This document shows, piece after piece, positions 6,656-13,932 of a stretch of 20,771 nt of DNA. The stretch covers positions 1-20,771 of the forward strand of contig UQMU01000035.1 of NCBI GenBank assembly GCA_900542305.1, read 5' to 3'. The position numbers and the translations under genes are program-made. Origin of the DNA: an uncultured Collinsella sp. Its GTDB lineage: Bacteria; Actinomycetota; Coriobacteriia; Coriobacteriales; Coriobacteriaceae. The notes beneath the pieces are model-generated. The model ran no database searches, was not told where the DNA came from, and worked only from the letters and a program-made list of their open reading frames with translations. Position 1 is the stretch's first letter, and every line of letters begins with the position of its first letter.

Positions 6656-7411
6656 TTAGATGTCGAAGACGTAGCGCGAGCCCACGATCTTTTGGCGGCC
6701 GAGCAGTAGAGGGCGCCCGCCGGCGTCGGTAAAGTAGGCCTCCATATAGAAGAGAGGCTCGCCGACCGGCACCTCCAGCAGCGGGGCCGTCTGAGTATCT
6801 GCAAGCGCAATCTCCACGGTGCAGGGGTCGGACTTGAGCGGCGCGCGACCCGAATGCTCGGCAACGAGCGCAAAGATTGAGTTATCGGTGAGGTCCTCGT
6901 CGGCCAGCGTCTGCAGGTAGGGATGGTCGGCGAGCACAAAGGCGTTGTTCTCGAGCATGACGGGGATGCCGTCGGCCGTGCGCACGCGCTCGACCACGAT
7001 AAGCTCGCAGCCGGGCTCCACGCCAAAGAACGCCGCATCCTCGTGCGTCGCCGCGACCACCGTGCGCGACACCAGACGCGCACCCGGCACCATGTCGTTG
7101 GCAGCACAACCCTCAGTAAAGCTCTGGACGTCACCCTTCTGGCGAATCTTGCGCTTGAGCTTGGGAGCGCACACAAACGTGCCCCTCCCCTGCTGGCGGT
7201 TGAGATATCCCGCGCGCGACAGCTCCTCGATGGCACGGCGCACGGTGATGCGCCCCACGCCGTAGGACTTCGCGAGCTCCATCTCGGCAGGGATGCGCGA
7301 GCCGGCGGGGTACACACCGCGCGCGATCTCGCCCTTTAGGTCATCCATGACCTGTTGGTACAGCGGCACGGCGGGCACGTCAGTGCGGTCGGTTTTATCG
7401 TCGAATGCCAT
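6656..7411 (-). CDS. HutC/GntR-family transcriptional regulator 1
   Basis: A 251-residue regulator. The N-terminal winged helix-turn-helix (about 18-86) has the GntR pattern IPAEMELAKSYGVGRITVRRAIEELSRAGYL followed by QQGRGTFV. The C-terminal part (about 100-250) is a UTRA effector domain ending GRQKIVGSRYVFDI, which in HutC-type proteins binds sugar phosphates or related small molecules. Its ATG lies 2 nt after the recQ stop, with GGAG inside the end of recQ, so it is translationally coupled to recQ. SIS1 is next downstream with its own promoter. The likely role is control of SIS1 in response to a sugar phosphate; the effector is unknown. Confidence 0.85.
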   Translation of the reverse strand: MAFDDKTDRTDVPAVPLYQQVMDDLKGEIARGVYPAGSRIPAEMELAKSYGVGRITVRRAIEELSRAGYLNRQQGRGTFVCAPKLKRKIRQKGDVQSFTEGCAANDMVPGARLVSRTVVAATHEDAAFFGVEPGCELIVVERVRTADGIPVMLENNAFVLADHPYLQTLADEDLTDNSIFALVAEHSGRAPLKSDPCTVEIALADTQTAPLLEVPVGEPLFYMEAYFTDAGGRPLLLGRQKIVGSRYVFDI

Positions 7412-7413
7412 CG

Positions 7414-9396
7414 TTACGCTCCATCCCGCGCATGCTCGGACTCAAATTCTTCAATCGCCGCCATAAACTGCTCGCCAAAGGCGTCGGCTTTTTTCTCGCC
7501 AATGCCGTTGACCTGGATCAGCTCCTCGCGCGTCTGCGGACGCAGGCGGCACAGGCCGCGCAGGGCCTTGTCGGAAAAGACCATATACGGCGCCATCTCC
7601 AGCTCGGTCGAGATCTCCTTGCGGAGAGCACGCAGGCGCTCGAACAGCTCGGCATCGTCGCCAACGCGCGGGTGCTGGTCCAGCTCGGCCTCCTCGCGCA
7701 GCAGATCGACGGCGCGGCGGGCGCGGACCGAGGCCTTGCGCTTGGACGCGCGGCGCTTAACGGTAAAGGCGAACGCCTCGTCCTCGACCTCGCCGGCACG
7801 CGGGCCCAGCCCCACGACCGGGTACTGCCCCTGCGAGGTGGCAAGGTAGCCACGGCCGCACAGCTGGCCGATGATGTCCTTGATGCGCCCGACCGATTCG
7901 CTCGACAGCTCACCGTAGCCGCGGTCCTCGTCCAGATGCATCTGGCGAATGCGCTCGGTGTTGCCGCCGTGGAGCACATCGGCGATCAGCGACTTGCCAA
8001 AGCGCATGGGACGCACGGCCACATAGCGCACAGCGGCGCGGGCCATATCGGTGACGTCCTCGACCTCGAACTGCGTGAGGCAGTTGCTGCAGTTGCCGCA
8101 GCCCTCGGCGTCGTCCGTGGCGGCGCTGCCCGCGCCAGCCGTAGCAGCATGCTCGGCCGCGGCCTCGTCGCCAAAGTAGCGCAGCATGTATTCGCGCAGG
8201 CAGCCGGTGGTATTGCAGTAGCCCTCCATCTGGCTGAGCAGACGATATCGATTCTGGAGCGCCCACGCGCGCTGCTCGTCGTCGAGCGCCTCATCGGCGG
8301 CATCGCCGCGATCGATCAGAAAGCGACGCATGCGAAAATCGTTGCCGTTCCACAGCAGGTGGCAGCTGGCCGGGTCGCCATCGCGGCCAGCGCGGCCCGC
8401 CTCCTGGTAGTAGGCCTCGATGCTCTCGGGCACGTTGTTGTGAATCACGTAACGCACGTTGGGCTTGTCGATGCCCATGCCAAAGGCGTTGGTGGCAACC
8501 ATCACCTGGATGTCGTCGTCGATAAAGGCACGCTGGCTCTGGCGGCGGGCGTCGTTGCCCATGCCGGCATGGTAGCGCCCCACACGAATGCCGCTGGGGC
8601 CCAGTGCCTCGGCAAGCTCCGCGGCCAGCGCATCGACCGTCTTGCGGGTCGAGCAATACACGATGCCGCTCTCGCTCGAATGCGCGATCACGTAGTCGCG
8701 CACCCAGGCGGTCTTGGCCTTGTCGCCCATCTCCTCGCAACCAAAGTAGAGGTTCTTGCGATCGAAGCCCGTCACTACCGTCGCGGGATTTTGCAGGCCG
8801 AGCATCTGCTGAATGTCCGCGCGCACGCGCTCGGTCGCCGTGGCGGTAAAGGCCGCCACGATGGGGCGCCGCGGCAGCGAATCGATAAACTCGCGAATCT
8901 GCAAGTAAGCGGGACGGAAATCCTGGCCCCACTGGCTCACGCAGTGAGCCTCGTCAATGGCCACGAGCGGAACGCCGATGCCGCCTTCGGCCGCAGCTTC
9001 CTGCGCAAAGGCCAGAAAGCGCGGCTCGAGCAGACGCTCGGGTGCCACATACATAAGCTGATAGCGGCCCTCGCGCGCCCGCTTGAGCACGGTATTTTGC
9101 TGAGCCGGCGTAAGGCTGGAGTTGAGATAGCTGGGCCGCGCACCCGCCGCGAGCAACGCACGGGTCTGGTCCTCCATAAGCGACAGCAACGGGCTCACCA
9201 CAAAGGTGATGCCGGACAGCATAAGCGCAGGCACCTGGTAGCAGATAGACTTGCCGGCGCCTGTGGGCATAACGCCGAGCGCATCGCGGCCGGCAAGAAT
9301 CGCATCCACCATGCGGTCCTGCCCCGGGCGAAACGAGGTGTAGCCAAAATAGGCGCCGAGCGTGTCGAGCGCCATCTGCTGCATGCTATCGGTCAT
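7414..9396 (-). CDS. recQ: ATP-dependent DNA helicase RecQ
   Basis: A 660-residue superfamily 2 3'-5' helicase for recombination and repair. Motifs in order are RPGQ (23-26), Walker A PTGAGKS (44-50), DEAH (148-151), TATAT, GRYHAGMG, the motif V/VI stretch ATNAFGMGIDKPNVRYVIH and QEAGRAGRDG, a zinc-binding region ending CGNCSNC, an RQC winged helix, and a C-terminal HRDC domain (LCRLRPQTREELIQVNGIGEKKADAFG). The aromatic-rich loop reads SQWGQDFRP: Gln158 replaces the nearly invariant His (E. coli His156). An Ala-rich insertion precedes the last zinc cysteines. The start at 9396 has TAGGAAATC before it. The coupled regulator gene follows after 2 nt. Confidence 0.95.
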   Translation of the reverse strand: MTDSMQQMALDTLGAYFGYTSFRPGQDRMVDAILAGRDALGVMPTGAGKSICYQVPALMLSGITFVVSPLLSLMEDQTRALLAAGARPSYLNSSLTPAQQNTVLKRAREGRYQLMYVAPERLLEPRFLAFAQEAAAEGGIGVPLVAIDEAHCVSQWGQDFRPAYLQIREFIDSLPRRPIVAAFTATATERVRADIQQMLGLQNPATVVTGFDRKNLYFGCEEMGDKAKTAWVRDYVIAHSSESGIVYCSTRKTVDALAAELAEALGPSGIRVGRYHAGMGNDARRQSQRAFIDDDIQVMVATNAFGMGIDKPNVRYVIHNNVPESIEAYYQEAGRAGRDGDPASCHLLWNGNDFRMRRFLIDRGDAADEALDDEQRAWALQNRYRLLSQMEGYCNTTGCLREYMLRYFGDEAAAEHAATAGAGSAATDDAEGCGNCSNCLTQFEVEDVTDMARAAVRYVAVRPMRFGKSLIADVLHGGNTERIRQMHLDEDRGYGELSSESVGRIKDIIGQLCGRGYLATSQGQYPVVGLGPRAGEVEDEAFAFTVKRRASKRKASVRARRAVDLLREEAELDQHPRVGDDAELFERLRALRKEISTELEMAPYMVFSDKALRGLCRLRPQTREELIQVNGIGEKKADAFGEQFMAAIEEFESEHARDGA

Positions 9397-9486
9397 GATT
9401 TCCTAACGTCCAAGTCATCTGCCGCCGATTATACGCCGCCACGCGGACCAGCGTCGCCCGGCTGTCAGCCACGCTCATTCTGCGGG

Positions 9487-9542
9487 TAGTCATTGGGAAC
9501 GTTCTTGAATGACTAGTCGTTTAAGAACGTCCCCAACGACTA
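9487..9542. repeat. 20-bp inverted repeat (TAGTCATTGGGAACGTTCTT type)
   Basis: 9487-9506 pairs with 9523-9542 with two mismatches around a 16-nt loop that itself contains GACTAGTC. There is no T-tract, so a repeat element is more likely than a terminator. Confidence 0.7.
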
Positions 9543-9632
9543 AGGAGTGTCCCCAGGTGCCGGCAGAAAAGGAACATCCCCAAGTGCCGCATCCGGGCCA
9601 TGGCAACGCCGATGTTTTGGCGCGGACAGCGA

Positions 9633-9731
9633 AAGCCCGTCAGAGCGAGCAAGGTGCCTTGAAACAAGGCGGCATTGACCTTCTGGTCATGCCGCCGAAG
9701 TTGAAAGGCAGATTGCCGCTCTGGCGGGCTT
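9633..9731. repeat. 99-nt near-complete hairpin element
   Basis: One long imperfect palindrome. The outer arms AAGCCCGTCAGAGCG (9633-9647) and CGCTCTGGCGGGCTT (9717-9731) match with one change. The pairing continues through GCAA/TTGC and GCCTT...GGCGGCATTGACC with GGTCATGCCGCC...AAGGC, closing on a TTCT tetraloop (9681-9684). It could be a folded RNA or a palindromic mobile repeat. Confidence 0.7.
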
Positions 9732-9744
9732 GCAGCGTCGAGCC

Positions 9745-9772
9745 GTTACGCGGTTTGGTAAAACCGCGTAAC
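9745..9772 (-). terminator. Hairpin immediately after the second regulator gene
   Basis: A perfect 12-bp stem GTTACGCGGTTT/AAACCGCGTAAC with a 4-nt loop abuts the stop codon at 9773-9775. No T-tract follows on the minus strand, so termination is uncertain. Confidence 0.5.
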
Positions 9773-10492
9773 CTACATGACCATAACGTAGCGCGATCCC
9801 ACGTAGTACTGCTTACCCATCAGGACCGGCTCGCCATTGGGGCCGATAAAGCCGGCACGCAGGTTGAGCAGTGGATCGTGCGGAGCGATGCCCAGCTCGG
9901 CCGCCTGCTCGGTATTGGCACGAACGGCCTCGACCGTGCGGTAGCCAACCGAGACAATCGGCGTTCCGCCAACACGCTCGACCTCGGAAAAAATCGACTT
10001 GTCCTCAAGATCGGCCGTCAACAGCTCACGGTAGGCGTCAAACGGCACAAAGATGTTCTCCTCAAAAATGGGCTCGCCGTCGGCCGTACGCACGCGCTTG
10101 ATGTGCAGCAGCAGCGCGTCCTTCTGCAGGCCAAAGAACTCCATCTCGTTTTGACGTGCCGGCACAATCTGGCGATCGACCACATGCGCGCCCGCCTTCA
10201 TGTCATTATCGGCACACAGCGCGGTAAACGTCTGCAGCGTCGAAGCGTGGAACTGGCGGTTGATGTGCGGCGTGGAGACAAAGGTACCACGGCCCTGCTG
10301 CTTAACCAGGTAGCCATCGGAGCACAGCTCCTCGACGGCGCGGCGCACCGTAATGCGGCTCACGTCGTACTGCTCGGCTAGCTCAAGCTCGGACGGAATA
10401 CGCTCCTTGGGTGCATAAACACCTTTCTCGATCGCGTCCTTGATTTCGTCATAAATCTGCTGGTAAAGCGGTGCATTTTTGGGCGTAGGCAT
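9773..10492 (-). CDS. HutC/GntR-family transcriptional regulator 2
   Basis: A 239-residue regulator built like regulator 1. A GntR winged helix (about 8-76; IPSELELAEQYDVSRITVRRAVEELCSDGYL, then QQGRGTFVSTP) is followed by a UTRA domain (about 90-239; ends GKQYYVGSRYVMVM). The two resemble each other closely in the DNA-binding helices and around the C-terminus, suggesting duplication. It is monocistronic, between YitT and recQ, with a hairpin at its stop. An ACGT-N5-ACGT site lies in its own leader (10530-10542), and related sites precede the PTS operon and the EamA gene, so it is the best candidate to control the PTS operon, which has no regulator beside it. That link is inferred from motif matching only. 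Confidence 0.85.
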   Translation of the reverse strand: MPTPKNAPLYQQIYDEIKDAIEKGVYAPKERIPSELELAEQYDVSRITVRRAVEELCSDGYLVKQQGRGTFVSTPHINRQFHASTLQTFTALCADNDMKAGAHVVDRQIVPARQNEMEFFGLQKDALLLHIKRVRTADGEPIFEENIFVPFDAYRELLTADLEDKSIFSEVERVGGTPIVSVGYRTVEAVRANTEQAAELGIAPHDPLLNLRAGFIGPNGEPVLMGKQYYVGSRYVMVM

Positions 10493-10529
10493 ATCTAATC
10501 ACTCTTATCGAAATATTGAAATAACTAAT

Positions 10530-10542
10530 ACGTATATAACGT
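10530..10542. promoter_or_regulatory. Candidate operator upstream of regulator 2 (ACGT-N5-ACGT)
   Basis: ACGT-ATATA-ACGT lies 38 nt before the regulator start, inside an AT-rich promoter region. Read on the minus strand it is ACGTTATATACGT. This matches the PTS site at 16567-16579 and the EamA site at 17839-17851 at 11 of 13 bases each when optimally oriented. Confidence 0.5.
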
Positions 10543-10596
10543 CTAGTTTCATGTTACCTCATAATGATAAAACGATACACCGCATACAGCAAATCC

Positions 10597-11604
10597 TTAC
10601 CTGCCGTCGTCCTGCTGCAGGCTGTCCTGCTCGCTGAGGCGCGCCTGCCTGCTGGCCATGCGTGCGGGCTTGTCGGGATCGGGAACGGCCGCGGGCATGG
10701 GTTCGTCGACATGACCTCCCCACCAGCCGCCCACAAAGTTGAGCGTGTGGAACACGTTGATCACGGCGCCGGGATCAATGTCGCACACCAGCTTGATAAT
10801 GTCCTGGCTCTCGTAGGTCGATACAACGGCGTGCAGCAGGTACATCTTCTCGCGGCTGTATCCGCCAATGACCTCGGCGCAGCTAATGCCGTGCTGAAAA
10901 TGGTCAACATAGGCGGTCATGACCTCGTCCGCCTTGCGCGTCGTGATCTGCAGCGTCACGCGGTCGTAGCGACGATAGAAGCTGTCGATTGTCTTGGTCG
11001 AAATAAACTGGAACACGATGGAGTACGCCGCCTTGTCCCAGCCAAACATAAAACCAAAGATCGCCAGGATAAAGCAGTTGAAACCAAAGATGACGCCCCA
11101 GATGGTCTTGCCCGTGTGGTTGGAAACCCACAGCGCGATAAAGTCGGTGCCGCCGGTGGATGCGCCGGATTTAAGCGCGATGGCAGCGCCCAGACCCGAG
11201 ACCACGCCGCCAAAAATGATGAGCATGATCTTGTCACCCAAAAACGGAGCGAAGTGAAGGACGTTGAGGAACAGCGACGAGAGCACAACCTGCATCATCG
11301 AGAAGATGACGAAGCGCTTGCTAATGCCGCTCCAGCATAGGAGCGCCACGGGAATGTTGAGCGCGAGCATACCGAGCGAGATGTCGATGTGAACGCCGCC
11401 GAGCGAGGTAACGCGATCGAGCAGGACCGCAACGCCGGTGAGGCCGCTCGGAAGCAGGTCGGCGGGTTGAATGAACGCCTGGATCAGGAATGTCTGGAGA
11501 ACGGCAGAAATCGTGACCGCCACGGCAGTAATGGCGCGGCGGACGATGGTAAGGCGGCCGAGCACGAGCACGCGGTCCGTGAGCTGATCGATGGCGTTCG
11601 CCAC
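10597..11604 (-). CDS. YitT-family membrane protein with DUF2179 domain
   Basis: A 335-residue integral membrane protein of the YitT/UPF0750 family. Five or six hydrophobic segments fill roughly residues 20-210, including a glycine-rich LIIFGGVVSGLGAAIALKSG segment followed by STGGTDFIA. A soluble DUF2179 domain follows (VTLQITTRKADEVMTAYVD...HGISCAEVIGGYS...LLHAVVSTYESQDI), then a charged, Gln/Asp-rich tail. The start is taken as GTG at 11604, because AAAGGAG lies 5 nt before it; a TTG at 11625 has no ribosome site. The function of the family is unsettled. It lies upstream of regulator 2 on the same strand, but an AT-rich gap with its own candidate operator separates them. Confidence 0.8.
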   Translation of the reverse strand: MANAIDQLTDRVLVLGRLTIVRRAITAVAVTISAVLQTFLIQAFIQPADLLPSGLTGVAVLLDRVTSLGGVHIDISLGMLALNIPVALLCWSGISKRFVIFSMMQVVLSSLFLNVLHFAPFLGDKIMLIIFGGVVSGLGAAIALKSGASTGGTDFIALWVSNHTGKTIWGVIFGFNCFILAIFGFMFGWDKAAYSIVFQFISTKTIDSFYRRYDRVTLQITTRKADEVMTAYVDHFQHGISCAEVIGGYSREKMYLLHAVVSTYESQDIIKLVCDIDPGAVINVFHTLNFVGGWWGGHVDEPMPAAVPDPDKPARMASRQARLSEQDSLQQDDGR

Positions 11605-11959
11605 GCGGGCTCCTTTCGAAGGCAAATCTAGTTGTGAGGCATGTCGGCGATTGTAGCATGGAGCGTGCGGGGGCGCTTCAATTCACCCTCTCTCGACAAC
11701 CAAAGCGGGACCAGCAACCCCCACGACCAAAGGCCCAAATTACAAGTGAGTAGACTTTACGCGACCTGCAGAGCACACCCAAAACCGCCACCCCTGTGAC
11801 CTGCGGTTTTACTAGAGCAGATGCACTTTGTGCTCGGCCTACGCCAAAAAGTCTACTCACTTAGCCCGAATCGAAGCCAAACGGATCAAAATCGAAACCA
11901 AATTGAGCCAATCCACCGCAAAAAACGTTTGAACCCGTGCTTCTCGCGGCGGATTGACA
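11605..11959. other. Noncoding region between the HAD and YitT genes
   Basis: No gene was seen. The region is dominated by the 119-bp palindromic element at 11744-11862. Next to the HAD stop there is a separate inverted repeat, AATCCACCGC (about 11909-11918) with GCGGCGGATT (about 11946-11955), which pairs with one G-U. The YitT promoter would lie near 11620-11700, but no clear hexamers were recognised. Confidence 0.6.
11744..11862. repeat. 119-bp multi-stem palindromic element
   Basis: The outer arms AAGTGAGTAGACTTT (11744-11758) and AAAGTCTACTCACTT (11848-11862) are perfectly complementary over 15 bp. Nested inside are GAGCACA/TGTGCTC and AAAACCGC/GCGGTTTT pairs, so the whole element folds into one branched or extended stem. 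It does not sit like a terminator and has no ORF. It is probably a REP- or MITE-like repeat. Confidence 0.7.
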
Positions 11960-12589
11960 CTACAAAGCGGCCAAAATGTCGGTCAGATTATCAATAACGG
12001 CATCGGCTCGCGATTGATCGAGGTTGACGCCCTCGTGCGGACGCAGCGCCAGGACGTGGGCACCGGAGCGCTTGCCGGCCTCGATGCCCATGGGCGAGTC
12101 CTCGATCACCAGGCACTCAGCGGGCTCCACGCCCAGCGCCTCCATGGCGCGCTGGTAGATCTCGGGGTCGGGCTTAAACGCGCTGCACTCGTGGCCGCTG
12201 ATGGTGTAGTCCAGCACGTCGGCAATGTCGGCAATCTCCACCAACTCGTCGATAAGCTCACGGTAGGACGAGCTCGCGATGGCGCACTTCACACCACGCG
12301 CGCGCAGCGCACGCATTACCGGCGCCGTCTGCTCGTTAAGCAGTTCGGCATACGGAACGGGATGGACCGGGCTGTAGACATGCTTGTACTCTACGCGCAG
12401 GCGCTCGCGCAGCTCGACATCGTCGGGAACCAGTGCCTCCCAAATGGCCGGTTCGTTAGACCCCGAAAGATCGGGGATCTCGTCAAAGTGAAACCCCTTC
12501 TCTTCCATAAACGCCACGCGGCGGCGGTTGTAGAACCACTCGGTATCGACCAGCACACCGTCCATATCAAACAGCACTGCCTTGATCAT
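11960..12589 (-). CDS. HAD-superfamily phosphatase (beta-phosphoglucomutase-like)
   Basis: A 209-residue hydrolase of HAD subfamily IA. Motif I is VLFDMDGVLVDTE, with nucleophile Asp8 and acid/base Asp10. A helical cap follows, then motif II IASSS, motif III Lys in SAFKPDPEIY and motif IV VIEDSPMGIEAG. Such enzymes act on sugar phosphates or interconvert beta-phosphoglucose; the substrate cannot be told. The start at 12589 is chosen because GGGAGG lies 8 nt upstream. ATG at 12595 is only about 2 nt from it, and the longer frame to 12721 runs through the 45-nt repeat. It lies just beyond the terminator of the PTS operon and may process sugar phosphates from it, but appears separately transcribed. 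Confidence 0.85.
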   Translation of the reverse strand: MIKAVLFDMDGVLVDTEWFYNRRRVAFMEEKGFHFDEIPDLSGSNEPAIWEALVPDDVELRERLRVEYKHVYSPVHPVPYAELLNEQTAPVMRALRARGVKCAIASSSYRELIDELVEIADIADVLDYTISGHECSAFKPDPEIYQRAMEALGVEPAECLVIEDSPMGIEAGKRSGAHVLALRPHEGVNLDQSRADAVIDNLTDILAAL

Positions 12590-12603
12590 ACGCATCTCCT
12601 CCC

Positions 12604-12648
12604 ACCTGCCAAATAGGGACAGGTTTATTTTGGTAGGTTTTATCTGGG
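12604..12648 (-). repeat. 45-nt dispersed leader element, copy 2
   Basis: The reverse complement matches 1032-1076 at 42 of 45 bases. The three differences are two adjacent bases near the 5' end and one in the T-rich stretch. As in copy 1, it lies in the leader of the downstream gene in sense orientation, ending 14 nt before the HAD start codon. Confidence 0.8.
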
Positions 12649-12683
12649 GTTTTACAGCGCAACGGACACGCCCTCCCCAAAGC

Positions 12684-12715
12684 AAAAAAGGGGACAGGGC
12701 ACAAACCCCATCCCC
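12684..12715 (-). terminator. Intrinsic terminator of the PTS-SIS2 operon
   Basis: Read on the minus strand, GGGGATGGGG (12715-12706) pairs with CCCTGTCCCC (12699-12690) around a 6-nt loop, allowing G-U pairs, and runs into TTTTTT (12689-12684). It lies about 35 nt after the SIS2 stop. Confidence 0.85.
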
Positions 12716-12749
12716 TCTCAATCAACCCGTAAGGTCTACTTACTTGTGA

Positions 12750-13733
12750 TTAGTAGGAAAGCTTCCACATGTAGCGGCGCATGGTCAGCGGGTGCTGACG
12801 GGCCTCGGCGATCTGGTTGCCGTACTCGCGCATAACGGCGAGGTGCAGCAGCGGGTTGAAGTAGGTGACGACGCTCGCGGGCACGGCGTCAGCCAGGCCG
12901 TAGTCCTTGGAGTCGATCAGAGCGACCTTGGCGCCCATGCGCTCAAGGAAGGTGAGGGCGCGGGCGTCCATCGGACGGGTAGCGCCATCGGACATGAAGA
13001 AGACGTAGGGCTTACCCTCGGTGGAAACCTCGAACGGGCCGTGGAAGTACTCGCCGGTGTTGTAGGCGGCGGCGTCGATCCACTGCATCTCGGTGAACAG
13101 GAAGGCGGCGTGAGAGTAAGCCATCTTCTCGGAGGCACCAGAGGCCATGAAGTAAATCATCTTGTCGTCCTTGAAGTCCTCAGCGAACTTCTTGGCGAGC
13201 TTCTTGCAGGACTGAGCAGCGTTCTCGCAGAGATCGAAGACGTTGGTGAGGCCGGTGATCATGTCGTCGTACTTGTCATAGCCCTCGGTCTGCTGAAGGA
13301 TCTCGAGAGCAAGAGCGATGGCATAGCCGGGCTTCTCGCACTTGGCAGCGAAGTTGGCGTGGAAGCCGTGAACGATGACGTAGTCAGCGTCGACGGTCAG
13401 AGCGGAGCCAGCCTTGTTGGTGAGGGAGACGACCGGGCAGTTGTGCTTCTTGGCGGTCTTGTTGGCCTCGACGGTCTCGGGCGTGGAGCCACCGAGGGAG
13501 CAGGTGATCACGAAGGTGTGCTCGTTGACCCAGGAAGGCGTGTCGTAGTTGAACTCGTTAGCGGTGAAGATCTGAACGTTCAGCTTGTCCGTGTTGTTGG
13601 CCAGGAAGTACTTGGCGGGGTACAGGTCGGACATGGAAGCACCGCAGCCGACGAAGGCGACACTGTGGATCTCGTGGTTGGACAGGACGTCAGCGACGAT
13701 CTGCTTAGGGAGGTTAAGGTCGATCTCGTACAT
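12750..13733 (-). CDS. SIS-domain sugar-phosphate deglycase-like protein 2 (FrlB/FraB family)
   Basis: A 327-residue double-SIS protein in the PTS operon. It shows FVGCGASMSD (27-36), the phosphate loop TCSLGGSTPE (77-86), TEMQW with Glu215 and TGEYFHGPFE with His231, spaced 16 apart as in FraB, and the C-terminal signature RRYMWKLSY. The start at 13733 follows AAAGGA 9 nt upstream; the frame extends to 13832 but the extra part is hairpin-rich leader. It is the last gene of the operon IIAB-IIC-IID-SIS2, which strongly suggests that its substrate is the 6-phosphate made by this PTS. Two hairpins separate it from IID, so its level may be set separately. A ketose/aldose isomerase role is a less likely alternative. 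Confidence 0.85.
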   Translation of the reverse strand: MYEIDLNLPKQIVADVLSNHEIHSVAFVGCGASMSDLYPAKYFLANNTDKLNVQIFTANEFNYDTPSWVNEHTFVITCSLGGSTPETVEANKTAKKHNCPVVSLTNKAGSALTVDADYVIVHGFHANFAAKCEKPGYAIALALEILQQTEGYDKYDDMITGLTNVFDLCENAAQSCKKLAKKFAEDFKDDKMIYFMASGASEKMAYSHAAFLFTEMQWIDAAAYNTGEYFHGPFEVSTEGKPYVFFMSDGATRPMDARALTFLERMGAKVALIDSKDYGLADAVPASVVTYFNPLLHLAVMREYGNQIAEARQHPLTMRRYMWKLSY

Positions 13734-13823
13734 CTGACACATTCCTTTCGATTTTTGCGGCGCCACATTGCCGGGCGCTCGCAGGGTTACCGTGGTTTGG
13801 ACCGAGTCGCCGGTCCGTTGAGG

Positions 13824-13854
13824 ATGCGACAAGGGGACTGTCCCATTGTCGCAT
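13824..13854. repeat. Hairpin around GGGGACTGTCCC in the IID-SIS2 gap
   Basis: ATGCGACAA (13824-13832) and TTGTCGCAT (13846-13854) are perfect inverted arms. An inner GGG/CCC pair follows after one mismatch. A TTT follows on the plus strand. It overlaps the discarded N-terminal extension of SIS2. Confidence 0.65.
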
Positions 13855-13867
13855 TTTGGGGATGGAA

Positions 13868-13898
13868 GCCTGCCTGGGGTATGGGATGCCAGGCAGGC
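13868..13898. repeat. GCCTGCCTGG hairpin in the IID-SIS2 gap
   Basis: A perfect 10-bp stem (13868-13877 with 13889-13898) lies 34 nt after the IID stop. Together with the hairpin at 13824-13854 it makes a double-hairpin intercistronic region, suited to partial termination or RNase protection of the upstream PTS transcript. Confidence 0.65.
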
Positions 13899-13932
13899 CC
13901 CCGGGGGAAAGCGGTTAGGCGCTTGGTCGCGA

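Larger units (their letters stand above)
9397..9772. other. Noncoding hairpin-rich region between gntR2 and recQ
   Basis: Holds no gene. From left to right it contains the inverted repeat at 9487-9542, a 21-nt near-direct repeat (9542-9562 and 9569-9589, period 27, containing TCCCCARGTGCCG), the 99-nt long hairpin at 9633-9731, and the hairpin at 9745-9772 abutting the stop of the second regulator gene. The recQ promoter must lie in the first part, but no clear -35/-10 pair was recognised. Confidence 0.6.

Noticed and set aside
7405..9489. 694-codon plus-strand ORF opposite recQ
   Set aside because: Antisense shadow of recQ, which has all helicase motifs.
11909..11955. Terminator of the HAD gene
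   Set aside because: The 10-bp inverted repeat has its T-run in the loop rather than after the stem, so I did not call it a terminator.
12590..12721. Longer N-terminus for the HAD protein
   Set aside because: The extension runs through the 45-nt repeat and the terminator, and the motif I start fits 12589 with a ribosome site.
13734..13832. Longer N-terminus for SIS2
   Set aside because: The extension overlaps a hairpin and lies upstream of the AAAGGA ribosome site; the family starts near 13733.
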